From positions 407,501 through 471,500 of the forward strand of contig WPIO01000152.1 in NCBI GenBank assembly GCA_009760855.2: a stretch of 64,000 nt of DNA, read 5' to 3'. Origin of the DNA: Cristatella mucedo (taxonomy: Eukaryota > Bryozoa > Phylactolaemata > Cristatellidae). Position numbers and translations under genes: made by a program. Shown one piece after another: positions 1 through 13,289 of this stretch; position 1 is the first letter of the stretch; the number at the start of each line of letters is the position of its first letter. The notes under the pieces were generated by a model. It was given only the letters and a program-made list of their open reading frames with translations, did not search any database and had not been told where the DNA came from.

Positions 1-830
1 TTCGCGAGCTAAACTCTAGGAAAGTACCGGCTATGGAGCTGGAACTGTTGTCAACGAATGGAGGCGTGCACACACTCCAGATGACGTGCAGCCGTCGGAA
101 AGTATACTGGCATTAGCCTGAAGTGGGACTCGCCGCTTGGAGAGTACGCACAAATTCCATAGGGATAATTAAGATTCGCTCGTACCATGGACTGTACAGA
201 AAAAGCAAAATACTTCCTGGTCGACGACGAATTTTCTCTGACGCTGAAGCACGCGTTTGCTACTACTTTAGGCGTCTGAAGAAAAGAGCAGTCGAGCTGG
301 ATTTTGCAGTCCCAGGCGAGCAGTCGAGCTTAACGCGGAGTCCAGCTTCACTCGCCTTTCGACTAGAGACTTTCTACCGGATCTCGTCACAGCTCGAGCT
401 CACTTTTGACAGTTCGCTGCCTCGCGCGAAACTTCTCGCATTTGTCAGCGCAAATCAGGCTTCTCGCTGTCGCAGATGCATTGCCAGCCTGCCAATTTTT
501 ACTAGCAGCGCATTGCGGCGATTAGACGATCGGTTTGCTGTCACCAATGGCGACTTGTTCGTGCCACCTATTGACATTCCGATATAGGGCACTGCTTTAT
601 TGCAATGCCATGCCAAGGGCTCGCCTTGTTTTTCGGCTAAGGAGCTACGGATATGATCTCTTTGTTTTACCCCACTCGCGGGGCTACGACGATTATTCTT
701 CCCACGTGAACGCTCCAGCAAGAATGTGAGGGATCTGAGAGCAATCAGCCTGCAGACGCAAGACTGCAAGCTGCCGACTGCGAAGCTGCACTGTCTGCAT
801 GCACCAGAGCTCGCCGTTTATCACTCAAAG

Positions 831-861
<31 letters not shown>

Positions 862-2119
862 CTTAGGCTTATACTCTGGCCCTCTCATCTCATAGAATCG
901 TCGGTGTCAGATAGATCATCGACACATTGGGGGAGTCAATTCCTCGTGGCATTCGTAAGCTATCAGCCTAGTCTTTCGTTTGTATGCCGACGACACAAAC
1001 AGCAGTGCACACCTGTACTGTGATCTCTCTCTCTGTGATTTCTACTGAGGACTTCTGGAAGTCCCGGAGCGTAGGGAAGCTTGACTGGGAAGTTTCAGCG
1101 TAAGTTACTAGTAAATTATAGCTTACGTTACCAACCTAGGCTTTCATGTCGATGACATACGCACGCAGCCTTACCCTAGCCTCGATCCCTCTCGACTTCT
1201 ACTGAGGAGGTCCGCTTCGGGAGGAAGAGGTACTTAGATGCGGCATGCGAAATACCAAAGCGCGTGCTGGCGTGCAGAGCTGACACAACAAGGCCCGGCA
1301 CGTTCCGCGACGACGTATATTTTCTCCGGCCAGCTCGCTACAGAAACTCTTGTCCGCTAGGCTATTTTACTACAGCCGAGGTGAGTGCATAGCCGTTAAG
1401 ATTTTCTGACGTTATACAGTTAAGGCTGTTAAGTCAGCTGCTGTTTATTTATTTATTTACGACATATTAATGCCCAGCCTTCTGTAACTCTCTACTTGCT
1501 ATCTTTCCTGCCAGCGAGATCAGATGCCGGCATTCGGTGAAAAACTTGCAGCAGCCTTGCCGCAAGCTGCTGCAAGTTCACTGAGATCACAGCTGGAATC
1601 TGCTGGCACACTTGAGACGAGCTATTGTTGTTCTTTTTTAGCAGGGCACGCCCAGGCCTCGTGTCATTTGCTAAGCGTGAAAGCAGGCGGTTTGGACATG
1701 GAGAGGAATGTGACAGTCGGGGAAGCCAGGTGCTAAAACGTTCGGTAGCCGCACGGTCGAACTGGGATATCATTCGGGCAGGAAAGCGTTGCGAAATAGC
1801 TTGGCCTTTCCGGATATCGGACCTAGTGAGGTGATGCGGGTTCAATCAGCCACTCACCATAAAGCTGTAAAGCGTCACCCTTAAGATGCGTTGGTCGTTT
1901 AGCACTCCAGTAATATCTGACCGCTGATCTGGGCTTGCGGTTCCAAGACCGCCTATCTTTGGATGAGCCCCACTTTGCCTCCACCGTCAAGTCGGCCTGC
2001 TTTCAGTTAATGAACGTCGCCAAAATCGGGTCCTGCTAAGACAAGAAAGAGTACGACGGTCAAACTAGCTCACGCGTTGTTACATCGCGTCGACATTACT
2101 GTGAGTTTCCTGTATTCAG
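1..2119. other. No gene recognised; short GA repeat
   Basis: Short open frames only, none with a recognisable family or paired splice sites. A (GA)n run lies at about 836-862. A (TTTA)n-like stretch is at 1445-1460. Confidence 0.5.
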
Positions 2120-2124
2120 GTCGC

Positions 2125-2795
2125 CGGCCTATGCCCTTGTCAGCTGGAACTGGAGCTGAACGCAGCAGCTCGCGCCATCTGTCACCAACGCCGTAGCCGC
2201 CGCATCGCACCACTTCTCTCTGAACCTCGCTGGCTCCCTATCGAGGTTCGAATCGATTTCAAGATTCTCTCCCGGGCTCGACAGGTCGCTTCAATTGGTC
2301 GCTTCACGAGCCGTGCACCCAGCCGAGCTTCTTGCCTCTCGCCGCTCAAGCGTCAAGCCGTCGCTCAAGACCTCAAGCTCAAGTCGCCTCGCTGTCCCTC
2401 GAACTAAGTTTAAGTCTTTTGTTGACCACGTCTTTAGTTCCAGGCATGCTTGCCCGATCCGTCCCGCTCACCTTTCGCTAAAAAAAATAAAATAAAAGAT
2501 CCATCCCGTTCACCTTTCGCTGCGACCCACTCGACTCGTCTGCCTATAGCTGCCGCGAGCTCTGCTGGCTTACCTGTGCACGGTCACTGACCCCAGAGGT
2601 CCTACTGACCAGTGGCCCTGCGCGTCTTCTTGTGTGCTTTAGCCTGCTGGCTTAAGAACGATACTTGCCTGCTCGTGCATGCTTTTCTAAGCACGACGCC
2701 GCGCATGCCATTAACTCTTGGCTATCAAGTCTTACAACGAGCTGCAAAGCGCCTGGATAGACCTTTAGTTATCTCAGGGCGCTCAACAAGCCACC

Positions 2796-2831
<36 letters not shown>

Positions 2832-2836
2832 CATTA
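2125..2836 (+). mobile_element. CR1/L2-like LINE 3' end, truncated copy
   Basis: A decayed reverse-transcriptase C-terminus is readable near 2150-2270: NAAARAICH, then RWLPIEVRIDFKIL, matching the QNAAAR and HWLPVRYRIDFKIL blocks of LINE proteins. An untranslated region follows, then the conserved tail (TGCAAAGCGCCTGGATAGA near 2741) and an (ATT)n run at 2798-2836. Several shifts and stops are present, so it is not functional. The copy is 5'-truncated, as is usual for LINEs. Confidence 0.65.
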
Positions 2837-3530
2837 TCGACCGTCGATGAAGACGAGAGCTACATAATTTAAGTCGAGCACTGTTCAGAGGTGGTCAGAG
2901 TGCTTAGTGGTCAGAGGGCTTAGTGGCACTGGGCACACGAACAGGCTCGGCGATTATTGCTGCTACGCACAAATCCTGAGCCTCGGGCTGCTTGAAAGGC
3001 TGCACAAAGGCTTGGGCAAAGCTGGTGCAAAGCAAGCGAGCAGGCACCGCGTCTGCTATCAGCAGCAGCCGCTCAGAGGACACCAGCCTCTCAGTGCGAC
3101 GTGTCTTCTAGAGCAGTGATATAGCATTTGTACAGGGTGGTCACACTTTAGTCGAGGGTCTCTTTGACAGTCACGAACGGTCGATGTACTCATAAATACT
3201 TGCTGAGCCATCCTCACTTTGCTCTGCGTTTCTTTTACCTCGTTTCCGTAAGCTATCGCAATCGGGGTGTGTACTGTACATGTCAATTATTGGCTATAGC
3301 CATGCAGTTTCCGCACGTATAAGTACAGACTGGACAATTCGCTTGGGCAGAGTAAATTCGATGAGGAACAGATGCATTTTCAGCTATTTCTTAATGTCGC
3401 CATGTCAGGATCTGTCGAGACGTCATTCGAATGTTTGTTCCTAGCGTTGGCTGCATACTAACTGAAGATGCATTGTCCGAAGAATTCGGTGTTGGTTAGA
3501 GGCAAGCTAAGCGACTCGAATTAGAAGAGT

Positions 3531-3562
3531 GACGCTACGATGCGAAGAAGCATCGTAGCGTC
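3531..3562. repeat. 13-bp perfect hairpin
   Basis: Arms 3531-3543 (GACGCTACGATGC) and 3550-3562 pair perfectly around GAAGAA. Part of the arm (GCATCGTA) repeats once more just after it. Confidence 0.75.
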
Positions 3563-3635
3563 GCATCGTATCTTATTAAAGGGGAATTTAGAATAGGCAT
3601 TTTTGCATAATAGGCATATTGAATAGGCCTAAGCA

Positions 3636-3790
3636 AGAGAACCAAGGGACCTACAAGTGAGTCAGAAAACCTGAACTCGATACCTCAGCTTGATGGGAAG
3701 CCAGCGCTGATCGGTGAGAAGTGGTGCGATATGGCAGTTTTAACGTCGACCACAGACAAATTTAGCTGCAAATTGTGCACCAACTCTTGT
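3636..3790 (-). mobile_element. LINE reverse-transcriptase fragment
   Basis: Aligns by eye with 8083-8235: shared blocks are CCTACAAGTGAGTCA, GGGAGCC-like, GAGAAGTGGTG and the ending TTGTGCACCA. The other copy includes recognisable reverse-transcriptase C-terminal codons on the minus strand, so this is the same family. Confidence 0.55.
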
Positions 3791-4400
3791 CAACGTAAAT
3801 CACTTTGCTCTGCGTTCCTTTTACCTCGTTTCCGTAAGCTATCGCAATCGGGGTGTACTGTACATGTCAATTATTGGCTATAGCCACGCGGCTCGCATTA
3901 ACTAGCCGAATGACTGCGTTTCGCAGTCCGAAAGCTTCCTGTACAAGTGTCACCCACCAATTGCAGACGGCGGCCAGGGAGCGAATTGCTGCGGACGACG
4001 AGGGAAAATAAACCGGGTGGTCAACTTGAAGGTCACGGCCGCTTAAGTGGAGGACGGCGCGGCTGTGCGCATTCCTGCCTCCTGACCAGGAAGTTCGCGT
4101 ACGCAGAAATGCGCAGATACGTCTGCCGAGTCGTCGATCGAGATCCAGTACTTCGCCGGCGGCAAGCCGTTCAGCATGTGGCGAGCTCGTTCGTTCGCTG
4201 TCGCGGTTTCATAGCCGCTGGCTCAGTCGGTCGTGCAATAAGCGTGCCTAGCGTGCGACAGAACTCTGGCCAATGCTCACTCACTGTAAGCGCGGCGGCC
4301 AGGGAAAAAAAGCAGCGTATATAGCGTCGATAGCGTGCCGGGCTCTGCTGCACCGCCGAGGCTCTGAGTGCATCGCAGCAAGTCGAGCAGCTCAAAGATG

Positions 4401-4467
<67 letters not shown>
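4401..4467. repeat. (CTG)n trinucleotide repeat
   Basis: About 22 uninterrupted TGC units ending in TAC. The surrounding open frame would give polyalanine on the plus strand, but nothing else in that frame looks like a protein. Confidence 0.95.
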
Positions 4468-4639
4468 ACTATCTACGGCGGCACTCGCGTCTGCTGCACT
4501 GAGAGCTTCCGTTACCTCGCGCCGAGCAAAGCCCGTTACTTAACGAGCGGCGAGGCGTGGATATTTCGCAATATGCCAAATGTCTGCCAGATGCGGGTAC
4601 CCGCGAGTGCCAAACAGCCGAGTGACACGACTTAGCTCG

Positions 4640-5494
4640 GGCTATTGGCCGATTAGCTATTGTGCTCGTGCTTTCCGCTGCCGTACGACGACTAGCCACG
4701 CCAGTGTAAGAGGCCTGGAAAGGTTTCGCCACCCTTTTCCAAAAGCCGCACTCCCGAAAGCCTTTTCAGTGCCAACGAGTCAATCTGCTCCCTTCGGCTG
4801 CTAGACTTTTGACTGCGTCATTGTCCTGGTTGCCGCTTGGCTCCTTAACGAGACATGCAAGTCAGACAAGTCGCTTAAATCCAGCGAAATGAATTGTCAC
4901 GTGGGCTCGCACTGGCTCTCTTGCTGCAAAGCAGCGAAGTGTCTTTAATAACTTAGGTTCCGTCGGTCCGTCATCCGGCTCCGCATTATGTCTCAAGAAG
5001 TAGCCTCCTGAGGGCTGCTATCCATAACGAAGAGAATCTTTCAAACGCCACTCCTGCCTTCTTGAGTGCGGACTGATATGGCGCTCATCTCACGATCATC
5101 AGCGTATTCTGTTTTTCGATGCCCCACGAACTCAGTCTTTGAAGAAATTGAACGGCAGCTCGTTGTCTATGGCGTCAGCAGACCACTAAAGATCATTCTA
5201 CACAGTTCTTTGACATTTCTGTGTGGCAACAATGATAACCCAACCTTTCATAAGAAGCGGCACTTTGCGTGTACATACCGGAACAATAGTATTGTTGCCC
5301 ATGCTCAGTAGTGGCTCTTGAACTAAAGTCATTTGCCGCAAACTCAGGATACGTAATGGTGCTCGTACGTGCAGAAGCGTGATAAATATTGGTGGAGCTG
5401 GCATCGCTAAGGTAAGCTAACAAGTCGAAGATGCCATCTCGGCATACACACACACACACTCACGCACGAGCGTGCGAGAACGCACGCACACACA

Positions 5495-5541
<47 letters not shown>

Positions 5542-6900
5542 GTATATCGACGGTAGCAGAGCGCGGCAGCAATCAAGAACACGTATACCCTAATGCAGCA
5601 AGTCTACAGCGCGTTAATGTAGACCCGGCTGTTTCTATGTCATTTAGAGCAGTAATGTGCTAGAGAACAACGATTTGCTGTAGAGCAGCAATGTACTAGA
5701 GAGCAGTGATAAGCTGCAGAACAGCGAAGGCTCTAGTAGCTGTTTATCAAGTACGTCGAAGCTCGTCCGTTTATTAGGTACAAACACACCGGCTGTTAAA
5801 CTCACTGAGAAAGTACGTGATTGCTCTCAAGGGACTCGCCCTCAAACACCTGGCAAAGCAGATCAGTTTGTGCATAAAATATGCTTGAGATGCAGGCCAC
5901 TCTTTATCGCTTTGCCGACTGCTAAGCTTGGTGAGTATAGAAGGACAAATTTTAGCTATTCAACTGCTTAGCTCGAGCAATTGCTGCAAAGCTTCGAGTA
6001 CCGGAAACCTGTCTCAGCACACAACTCTTAACTTGCTGTCCATCCGTTTCACGTTCCCGTTAGTAATAGTAATAACAAGAATAATAAATTGCTTATTAGT
6101 GGCCTGTCAGAGCTTAATCTCTTTCCAGTGCATTACAACTCGATGCAAGAGAATGAATCCGAAGAGATAGTAAAATGCAGGGTATCAAAGAAGCAAACGT
6201 AATTAATTATGATACTCGGTCCAGCATGCTAGAGCAAAAGTGGAGATGCTAATGGCCACTGGTTAGTAAGACCTCTGGTTAAGTAAAAAGCACTGAATCG
6301 CGCATTGTCACGTAAGTCGCTAAATATTTGTATTGATTGATGCAACAAAGATGTTGGGCGACATATTTGTAGCAAGGCTTAAAGAGGTCGACTAATCTCT
6401 TGCGGAAAGTGCTGACACATCTACGTGACTATTTGAGCCTTTAAGCCGGGCTTCCACCTCCGATCACTGGATAATGATGTCGGACTGAGCATTTCGATAA
6501 ATGGGTTGGTTGTCATTCTCTAGAAGCAGTACAGCCGCAGCCATGTATGTGGCACTCGGTATCCTCAGGACTGTCATTTCTCATAGAAACAGCTTGCTAG
6601 TTGCAAATCTAGGCCTCACGGACGAAGTTGTGATAGGAGAATGGATAGTCTACATTGAGTGACTTGTCTGCACAGAGTCTCGCGCCGTTTAGCCAGCTTT
6701 TTAAATGCCCAGCTGCTCAAGCTAGCTGTAGGGACACTATCTGTCCGACGCTAGCCACGGTCGCAGGGACTGTACCGTGTCATCTCGGTAGCCATTCTTA
6801 GGTGCCTCTTGGCCGTGGGGGTATAATAGAGTATCGAGGCCGCTCGGAGCAAAGCTGCTATTGAATTGAGGACTCGCTTTCGCATTGGAAGCCACCGTAT
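4640..6900. other. No gene recognised; CA repeat at 5445-5539
   Basis: A (CA)n tract with CG interruptions occupies about 5445-5539. The remainder shows no domain, splice-supported frame or named repeat that I can identify. Confidence 0.5.
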
Positions 6901-6917
6901 GACCACAGAGTACCGAT

Positions 6918-7110
6918 AGGATAATAATAATAGTAATAATGCACTTGATAAAGCGCCCTTGGAGAACTCAATCTCTTTCTAGGCACTTTACATTTGGTGC
7001 AAACGAAACACGGTCAAATGTGATTGGTATCATGCTTGATAAACAACATGAATAAAATGGTTAGGGGTGTTATGCACAGGGTCAGCATGCAAGTGTGGTT
7101 AGTGGATTAC
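6918..7110 (-). mobile_element. LINE family A 3' tail and UTR
   Basis: Read on the minus strand, it ends in the family tail (TAGGCACTTTA and GAGAACTCAATCTCT seen on plus) and (ATT)n. The adjoining TTAGGGGTGTTATGC / GGGTCAGCATGCAAG stretch matches the UTR near 7740-7800. Confidence 0.6.
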
Positions 7111-7603
7111 CAGGCGTAGGTGGCTGCAATCATCTGTCCACCAGTCGCGTCAAGATTTTCATTTACAAAAACCACGAGTATGCAACCTCGATTATACGAC
7201 CCGGTCTATTGGCCTGACATATACGACGTGTCACTTTTGGGACATCATTCAGGCTCCTTTGGAGCTGCGGTCCGCTAATCACTAAAGGAAGCGTGCTAAT
7301 GATCAATCAGATAGCACGAGCTGCGTTTGGATGCAAAGCAGCGATACAGCGCTCGGCACTTGCCCGGCTAGCTTTCTCTTCGCTTGGTTAGAAGTGACGT
7401 CTTGCCTTGGTGACAGCAATAGTCGGGCAAGGTGCGTCATCTCTTTGGAACTCTGACGACCGTGGAACTCAAGAGGACGGTGACTGAATCATCAAGTGGC
7501 AGGCGGAAGTAGCAGGCGGAGACCAAAGCTAACTAGAGACCGAAGGCAGCTTCCTATCTCCCTACGCCTGAGAGTGAAGCGAAACTGTTTCGTACTTCAT
7601 CAG

Positions 7604-8500
7604 CAATAATAATAATAATAATATTACATTTGTATGGCGCCCTCTGAGAACTTAATCTCTTTCTGGGCACTTTACATATGCTGTAAAGGTAGCACGATCG
7701 TGTGATTAGTGGTAGCATGCACAATGTCAACAAGCTTAACATGGTTAGAGGTCAAATACACGGGGTTAGCATGCAAATATGGTCAATGGCAGCATGCATA
7801 GTGTCAGCACGCCCAAGCACACAAAGGACGAAACACATGGAACCCACTAATGCTGTGCTAAATAGATGCGTTTTAGATTCTTTTAAATGTGGTCAAGTTA
7901 GGGGATGTCGTGACATCAGTCGGGAGTAAGTTCCAGGCTTTGGGAGCATACAAACTAAAGGCATGGTCTTCAAAGGATTGAGGTTCGCACGAGGCCTAGC
8001 TAAATGATTTGATTCAGAAAAGCGGGTTGTACGATGCCTAGCCTGATGGGGGAGTAGATCTGATAGGTAGGCTGGCGCCAAAGAATGAAAGGGCCTACAA
8101 ATGAGTCACAGAACCCTGAAGTCAGCTCTCTGCTTGACAGGGAGCCAATGCATGTCGGCGAGAAGTGGTGTGATGTGGGAGCTGCGACGCTCACGACAGA
8201 CATGCCTAGCTGCAGAGTTTTGCACCAGCTGTAAACGCCTGATTCCATAAGCGGGAAGACAGGCTGGCAGTGATTTTGAAGTCACGACGGAATCTCACAA
8301 ATGCATGGACAAATTTAGACGTAGTGCCCCTGCCTAAGCAAGCCCAGATTTTAGCAATGCTACGTAGCTGAAAGTTGGCAGGCTTGACTGTGGAACTGAT
8401 GCGATCGTCTAATGAATGGTCACCTTTGACTACCGAGACGTTTACTATCAACGGCTGCTGAATTATAACGGCTACGGACCGATTGTGTATGGCCAAGGTA
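7604..8500 (-). mobile_element. CR1/L2-like LINE 3' end: reverse transcriptase C-terminus, UTR and tail
   Basis: Minus-strand frames give VVKGDHSLDDRISSTVKPAN and FQLRSIAKIWACL, then TTSKFVHAFV, then MAPAYLSDLLPHQARHRTTR and LARPRANL. These are the successive C-terminal blocks of CR1/L2-type reverse transcriptases (DHISSVVKSCNFHLRNIARI, KLVHAFV, APAYLSDLL, LxVPR). The blocks are in different frames, so the copy is dead. The UTR runs to the tail at 7604-7690 with (ATT)n at its end. This is the best-preserved copy in the window. Confidence 0.75.
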
Positions 8501-9345
8501 GTATACAAGCCGAACCCATGTGGTTCCATGGACATGGAGTCGGTGCTCCAGGAGATGAGCTTATTTGAGCTCTAGGCTTTAGGCGTTCGAGAGTTCCCCA
8601 CGTGGCTGTCAAAGAGTTACGTTGAGGTGTGGGGCTCTTCGTCGCTGTCGTGCGTGTCCTATTGTCCTATTGCGTCGTGTCGTATTGTTAGCAATCTTGC
8701 ATGCATCGTTGGTGCACGATCCTGCGATACAAGATCTTGTGCTTCACCAGCATTCGGCTGAGACTAGCTTCCTTACGTGCGCTGTGCTTTCGCCCTGGTT
8801 CTGCACGGAAGTGAAGCCACTGCACGCGTTTTAACAGAAGCTCAATCCCGGTACCACGACTTTCCTGTCAACGAAGCGGATCAGCAAAGCGGATCTGTCG
8901 CAGCAGAGGTAAGAAGGCACGAGACGGGAGTGAAAAACAATGGCTGCCAGGAGCGCTAGATGAGTGGGGCTGCTGCGGCCAGCTTTCTTTGAGAAGGAGG
9001 ACAAACGAGCTGCTGTATAGCTCAACCATCAAACACCGTACGTACTCGGTTCGTTTTCGTTATCAGCCACGACGTGCCGAGCCTCGCCCCGTCGGCTTAG
9101 CGCTTGATTTTCTGAATGGGCGATCTTGACACTACACGCCTAGGCGGCGAATAGCGGTCGCGACCAAGGCGAGCTGTTGGATGTGGAGATAATATTTAGC
9201 ACTAATCGTGTAAAGCATCCTACCATTGAAACGGTGGCTCGCTAAATCAGCCAGATTATACTGGATATTCATTATTCGCGTTGCCTGAATCACTGTATTA
9301 TGGCTAGGGAACCGATCATGCGATAATCTATGGCTAAGACACTTC
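8500..9345. other. No gene recognised
   Basis: Short frames without recognisable similarity. No long microsatellite or SINE head was seen. Confidence 0.4.
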
Positions 9346-9349
9346 ACTT

Positions 9350-9415
9350 CACTTTACAGCAAATGTAAAGCGCCTAGAGAGAGATTAAGTTCTCTGAGGG
9401 TGCTTTATCAAGTGA

Positions 9416-9450
<35 letters not shown>
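9350..9450 (+). mobile_element. LINE/SINE shared 3' tail with (ATT)n
   Basis: The cleanest copy of the tail: TGTAAAGCGCC, AGAGATTAAGTTCTC and GGTGCTTTATCAAG, followed by (ATT)n at 9417-9450. The body upstream is not recognised. Confidence 0.65.
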
Positions 9451-9451
<1 letters not shown>

Positions 9452-9889
9452 AGACCGCATAAAAGCCGAAGCCGTGTAAAGAGCTGTAAATTGTGCTCCC
9501 AGAGTTTGCAATGGCATTTGAGCTGACTTGAGCTCAGGGCAACGGAGCCATCGATGTCTGCTGTCGAATGCCAGCAAACCTCCGTTGCTGTCAAATAGAC
9601 TTGCCTGCGCTATGGCTACGGGCTTGCTATGTCAAGGCGTGGGCGCTCCGCGTCGGCGTACCTTCGTGCATTTGTGCACTTAGAAGTCTCTAGTGGCAAT
9701 ACAAAGGTCAAGCGTCACGTCGAGCGTCGGCTGAGACTGGCACTGTCGCGAGCGTCGCGTTTTCGGCCTAGTTAGGTCTAGAGGTAGACGCCTCTAAACC
9801 CGCGTCTAAAGCAGCTTTCCTTTGTTTGGCTGCGCGAGCGGTAGGCGTGTCTGCAGTCTTGCACCACGGTTCTCGAAACTAGTGCTCTG

Positions 9890-10132
9890 TCCCTGCGACT
9901 CGTCCTTTCTGTGCTTATGCGTGCGGACACTGGGCATGCTGCCACTAATCATACTTGCATGCTGACGCTGCGAATATTACCCCCTAACCCTGTTACTCTT
10001 GTCGTTTAGTAAGCATCCTACCACTAACCATTCGATCGTGCTTCCTTTGCAGCCAATGTAAAGTACCTAGAAAGTGCGCATATCAAATGCATTACTATTA
10101 TTATTATTATCATTATTATTGTTATTCTCAGT
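9890..10132 (+). mobile_element. LINE family A UTR and tail
   Basis: The region with CATGCTGCCACTAATCA and CATCCTACCACTAAC is the complement of the UTR at 7033-7110 and 7690-7800. It ends TGTAAAGTACCTAGAAAG and (ATT)n-like sequence at 10096-10130. Confidence 0.55.
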
Positions 10133-10429
10133 ACTTTATTGCGCTGGCAAGTCGGCGTTCTAGTAGCCTTAGCAAGTTTCGGTCGGACTGTTGGTATACT
10201 ATCGTAAGCTATCGGAACACCCTGCAGAACTCGCGATTTAGTCTTGCGGAGTGCGCCGGCGACACGCCCGCTGACTTGCACTTTTGGCAGACCGTTCCTA
10301 GTTTGCTCCTCCGCGATCGGGGTGGAATGCGCTGCCCAGGTGAAGTTGGCTCACGACAAAGTTATTGCACCTCAGGTGTACTCGGAGGCGAGCGCACGTG
10401 CGGACGCACGGTCCGCATCCTGGACGGAC

Positions 10430-11230
10430 TCACTGCCGTCTGCGAACGCACGCCGTCTGCGAACGCACGCCGAATTCTCTGCAACACAGTGCGGCGACGT
10501 CTTTCGACGAGTCCCAAGCCTCGGGCTGCGTGAGGGACTGCGGTGCCGCACGATTCGCCGTCGCGCGGATCGCTTCGAAAAGCCAACTTGGCGATAGTAG
10601 CACTAGCACGGGCAGTCGCCGAATAAGGATAAGGGATTCGCAGCATAACGCCGCCGCCGCCGCAGCCTCGTTAATTAAGAGCCCAGCTATGTTCTCGCGT
10701 TCGCCTCAGCCGCCGGCGGCTGCGGCGGCGCGCCCCCCCCCCCACCGCCACCACCCAAACGACTGCCGGCGGCGGTTTTAAAAGGACGCAGCCCTGCGGG
10801 CGGCTAGTTTTACCCGGCGGCCGACACCACCGCAGCTAAGCGGCCGTTTGGCTATTTACGATGCGCATTCGCGCCTCTATTGACGCCCCGCGAATACCGC
10901 GCCGCTGAGCAGCCGCTGAGCAGCCGCGGCATTTTTGCCCCACCCCCGGGTCGCTGCTCGCTCGGTAGTTTGCGACTAGACCAGGAGCCCGCGGTCGTCC
11001 GAACGGCGACGAACTGAGGGCGGCCTGGCGATGAACTCGAGCTGCAGACGACCCAGCTACCGCGCGAAGACGAGCCCGCACGCGCGTAGCGGGCGGGCGC
11101 CCGTCTCGGCGTCGCGGACGTGTTGGGCCTCGTCAGCGCACGCCGCCGCGCATGTCAGCGAAGGCTTTCGAAGCCGCCCGTGCTGCCGCTCTTCTCACCC
11201 GGAAACGACGTCGGCCGATTAAGCGGCGAC
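10430..11230. promoter_or_regulatory. CpG-dense block, possible promoter of an unseen gene
   Basis: CG dinucleotides are far denser here than in flanking sequence, with GCCGCC runs, a C8-9 tract at 10731-10741, and TTTTAAAAGG at 10775-10784 as a possible TATA-like box. Short duplicated units (CGTCTGCGAACGCACGC twice) lie at about 10435-10470. No coding exon could be tied to it on either strand, so regulatory function is a guess. Confidence 0.25.
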
Positions 11231-13260
11231 TGCGTGCCCTCTGACCTAAAGAGATAATTGCCAGGCAACCAGTAAAAGAGAGTCGAGGGCTGACGGTCAT
11301 CTTTTTTGTAGTAGTAAAGTAAAAGTAAAGATTATCGCATTCAAAAACATAATTTACTAACTTCATTTATTTAACCTAATGAAGATCTTATCAGTTCTTT
11401 TTATGAAGGCTGCGTCTGCATGTTATAGAGAAATAGTCGAGATAAATAACCTAAAAACATGAACAGATAAATAGCCGAAAAGTGCTACCGTCCATTATAA
11501 ACCTGGCTGCATAGCAGCTCGCCAACAACTGCCAACTGAACCCAGCGGCCACTTGGCAGAGCGCTGTCCAAATTCTTTGCAGATAAGATGGAGCGAATAA
11601 GAGATTACATCCTCCCAACTGCAGTCTCTGACAGACTGCAAGCGCCACCTCACCCTGCTCTGCCTCTTTCATCTGCTCGAATGCTGTCTTTATTGAACCC
11701 GGCGCTACATCTGTCTTCAGTGCTAATAAAAAAAAACAACGATCCTTTCGAACCTGTCCCAACAGTTCTCCTCATAAGGTTCATAGAACAATTGCTGCCG
11801 CCTTAGTATCGTAAATATGTGCCTGGTTAACGGCGAAGTCCCTTCCCTTCTGAAAACCGTAATATTCAGGGCACTGATTAAAAACAATTCTTCCCTAGAT
11901 TACGCGAATCTAAGTCATCTTCATCCAGTCTCTGCCATTCTTATCAGGAATGTGCACGAACGAGTAGTAGCCTAGCAAATAAATGATTACATTAGTTCAA
12001 CAGGTCTTGTTGGAAATTTTCAATAAAGATTAAGAGCTAATACCTCGGATAATACCACAGAGACCACTCTGCCTAGGGTTTACATTGTGACCTTGTGAGC
12101 AGTGCTGCTGAGATGAAGGTCTCGCTGCTGGTACGCCAGGATCAATCACCAGCACTTGACACCCAGACTGACTATCAGATTCGTCTGGTGTGCCTCTCAC
12201 TGGCGTAGGTGTCCATGGCATAGTGCGAAACTGGGTTACGTCGTACAGGTGTGAACTGTGTCGGTGAGAGATGTCAGAGCGAAGATGTAACTGGCTGCCA
12301 ATCCTCAGCGAGTTCTTAAAGTATGGGGCTCACTACCTTTACCTCAGGTAGTGGTCTGAGACCCCGTTCTTCTTGTCATTCATACTCTCCCTCTGGTCGA
12401 TGCCTTCGCCAAACACGGTCACAGCTTTCATTTCTCCGCCAATAACGCCCCGCTCTTCGTGACCTTCGACCCTTGTTAGCCTTGCTCTTCATCCGACTCA
12501 CTTAATTCCTTTGCAGCTTCCGACTGTAACTCCTTAAAGGCACATAGAATAAGTGGGTGTCATGCTGGAAATATTTCTCCAGCGAACTCAAAGCCTAAGT
12601 GGCTGTTGGTACGCATTGTAACCATCGGACTTCATCATAAGAAGCAAAGAGAAAGTGAGAAGATAGCTGAGTCAGGAGCGCAGTCAGGGAAGTAAGCAGC
12701 ATGGCAACGGCAGCTCAGGACGGCTTGAAAGGATGTACCGCAGTCGGAAGCAGCAGAATCAAATTTCGTTGCTTAAGAATTATCTAAGAGAGCTCCGCAG
12801 ACTAGGACCTGCAGAGCAAAAGCTTCTGCTGCCAAAAATTTGCAAACGTAGGAATGGAACAACTAATTTATAGTCCATAGATAATCTGTGGGAGTAGGAG
12901 GAGGCTGAAACTAGTGCTGCAGTCCAGCTTTGAATTCTAATGTCTACTAACTTCCTGAAGCTTAACGATGATCAGACCAACAGTGTAGTTACGAGCAAAC
13001 CTAGTGACACCCCTTAAAATTGAAGGATCTCACTGTGGTGAAGCTTAGTCCAGTTAGAATTCCATCCGTGACGTCCGCCCCGTAATCCAGGCGTAACATT
13101 CCAGAACCACTTGTCAATTAGATGAGCGCAGTTCTTCAGGGTCAGGTCGGCCTACGTTCAGCCAAGGAGCGCAGTCACAACGAGGCCCTGCTTGGTGACA
13201 GTACGACAAAAGGTGACACCACAGCTACATTATTGCGACTTCCCGTTTTACCCTGAACCC
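11230..13260. other. No gene recognised
   Basis: AT-richer sequence from 11300 to 12000, then ordinary composition. Frames are short and show no known domain or repeat head. Confidence 0.4.
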
Positions 13261-13289
13261 TGAATCGACAGTGGCCGGTGCAAAACGTA

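Larger units (their letters stand above)
3214..3886. repeat. 89-bp direct repeat pair flanking a LINE fragment
   Basis: Copies at 3214-3302 and 3800-3886 are nearly identical; the second lacks one GT and has a T-to-C change. Between them lie a hairpin (3531-3562) and a minus-strand LINE piece. The arrangement could be an old segmental duplication around an insertion, or an uncharacterised element's repeats. Confidence 0.75.

Noticed and set aside
4273-4635. Frame with a 20-plus alanine run
   Set aside because: It comes from the (CTG)n repeat; flanking residues show no domain and no splice sites fit.
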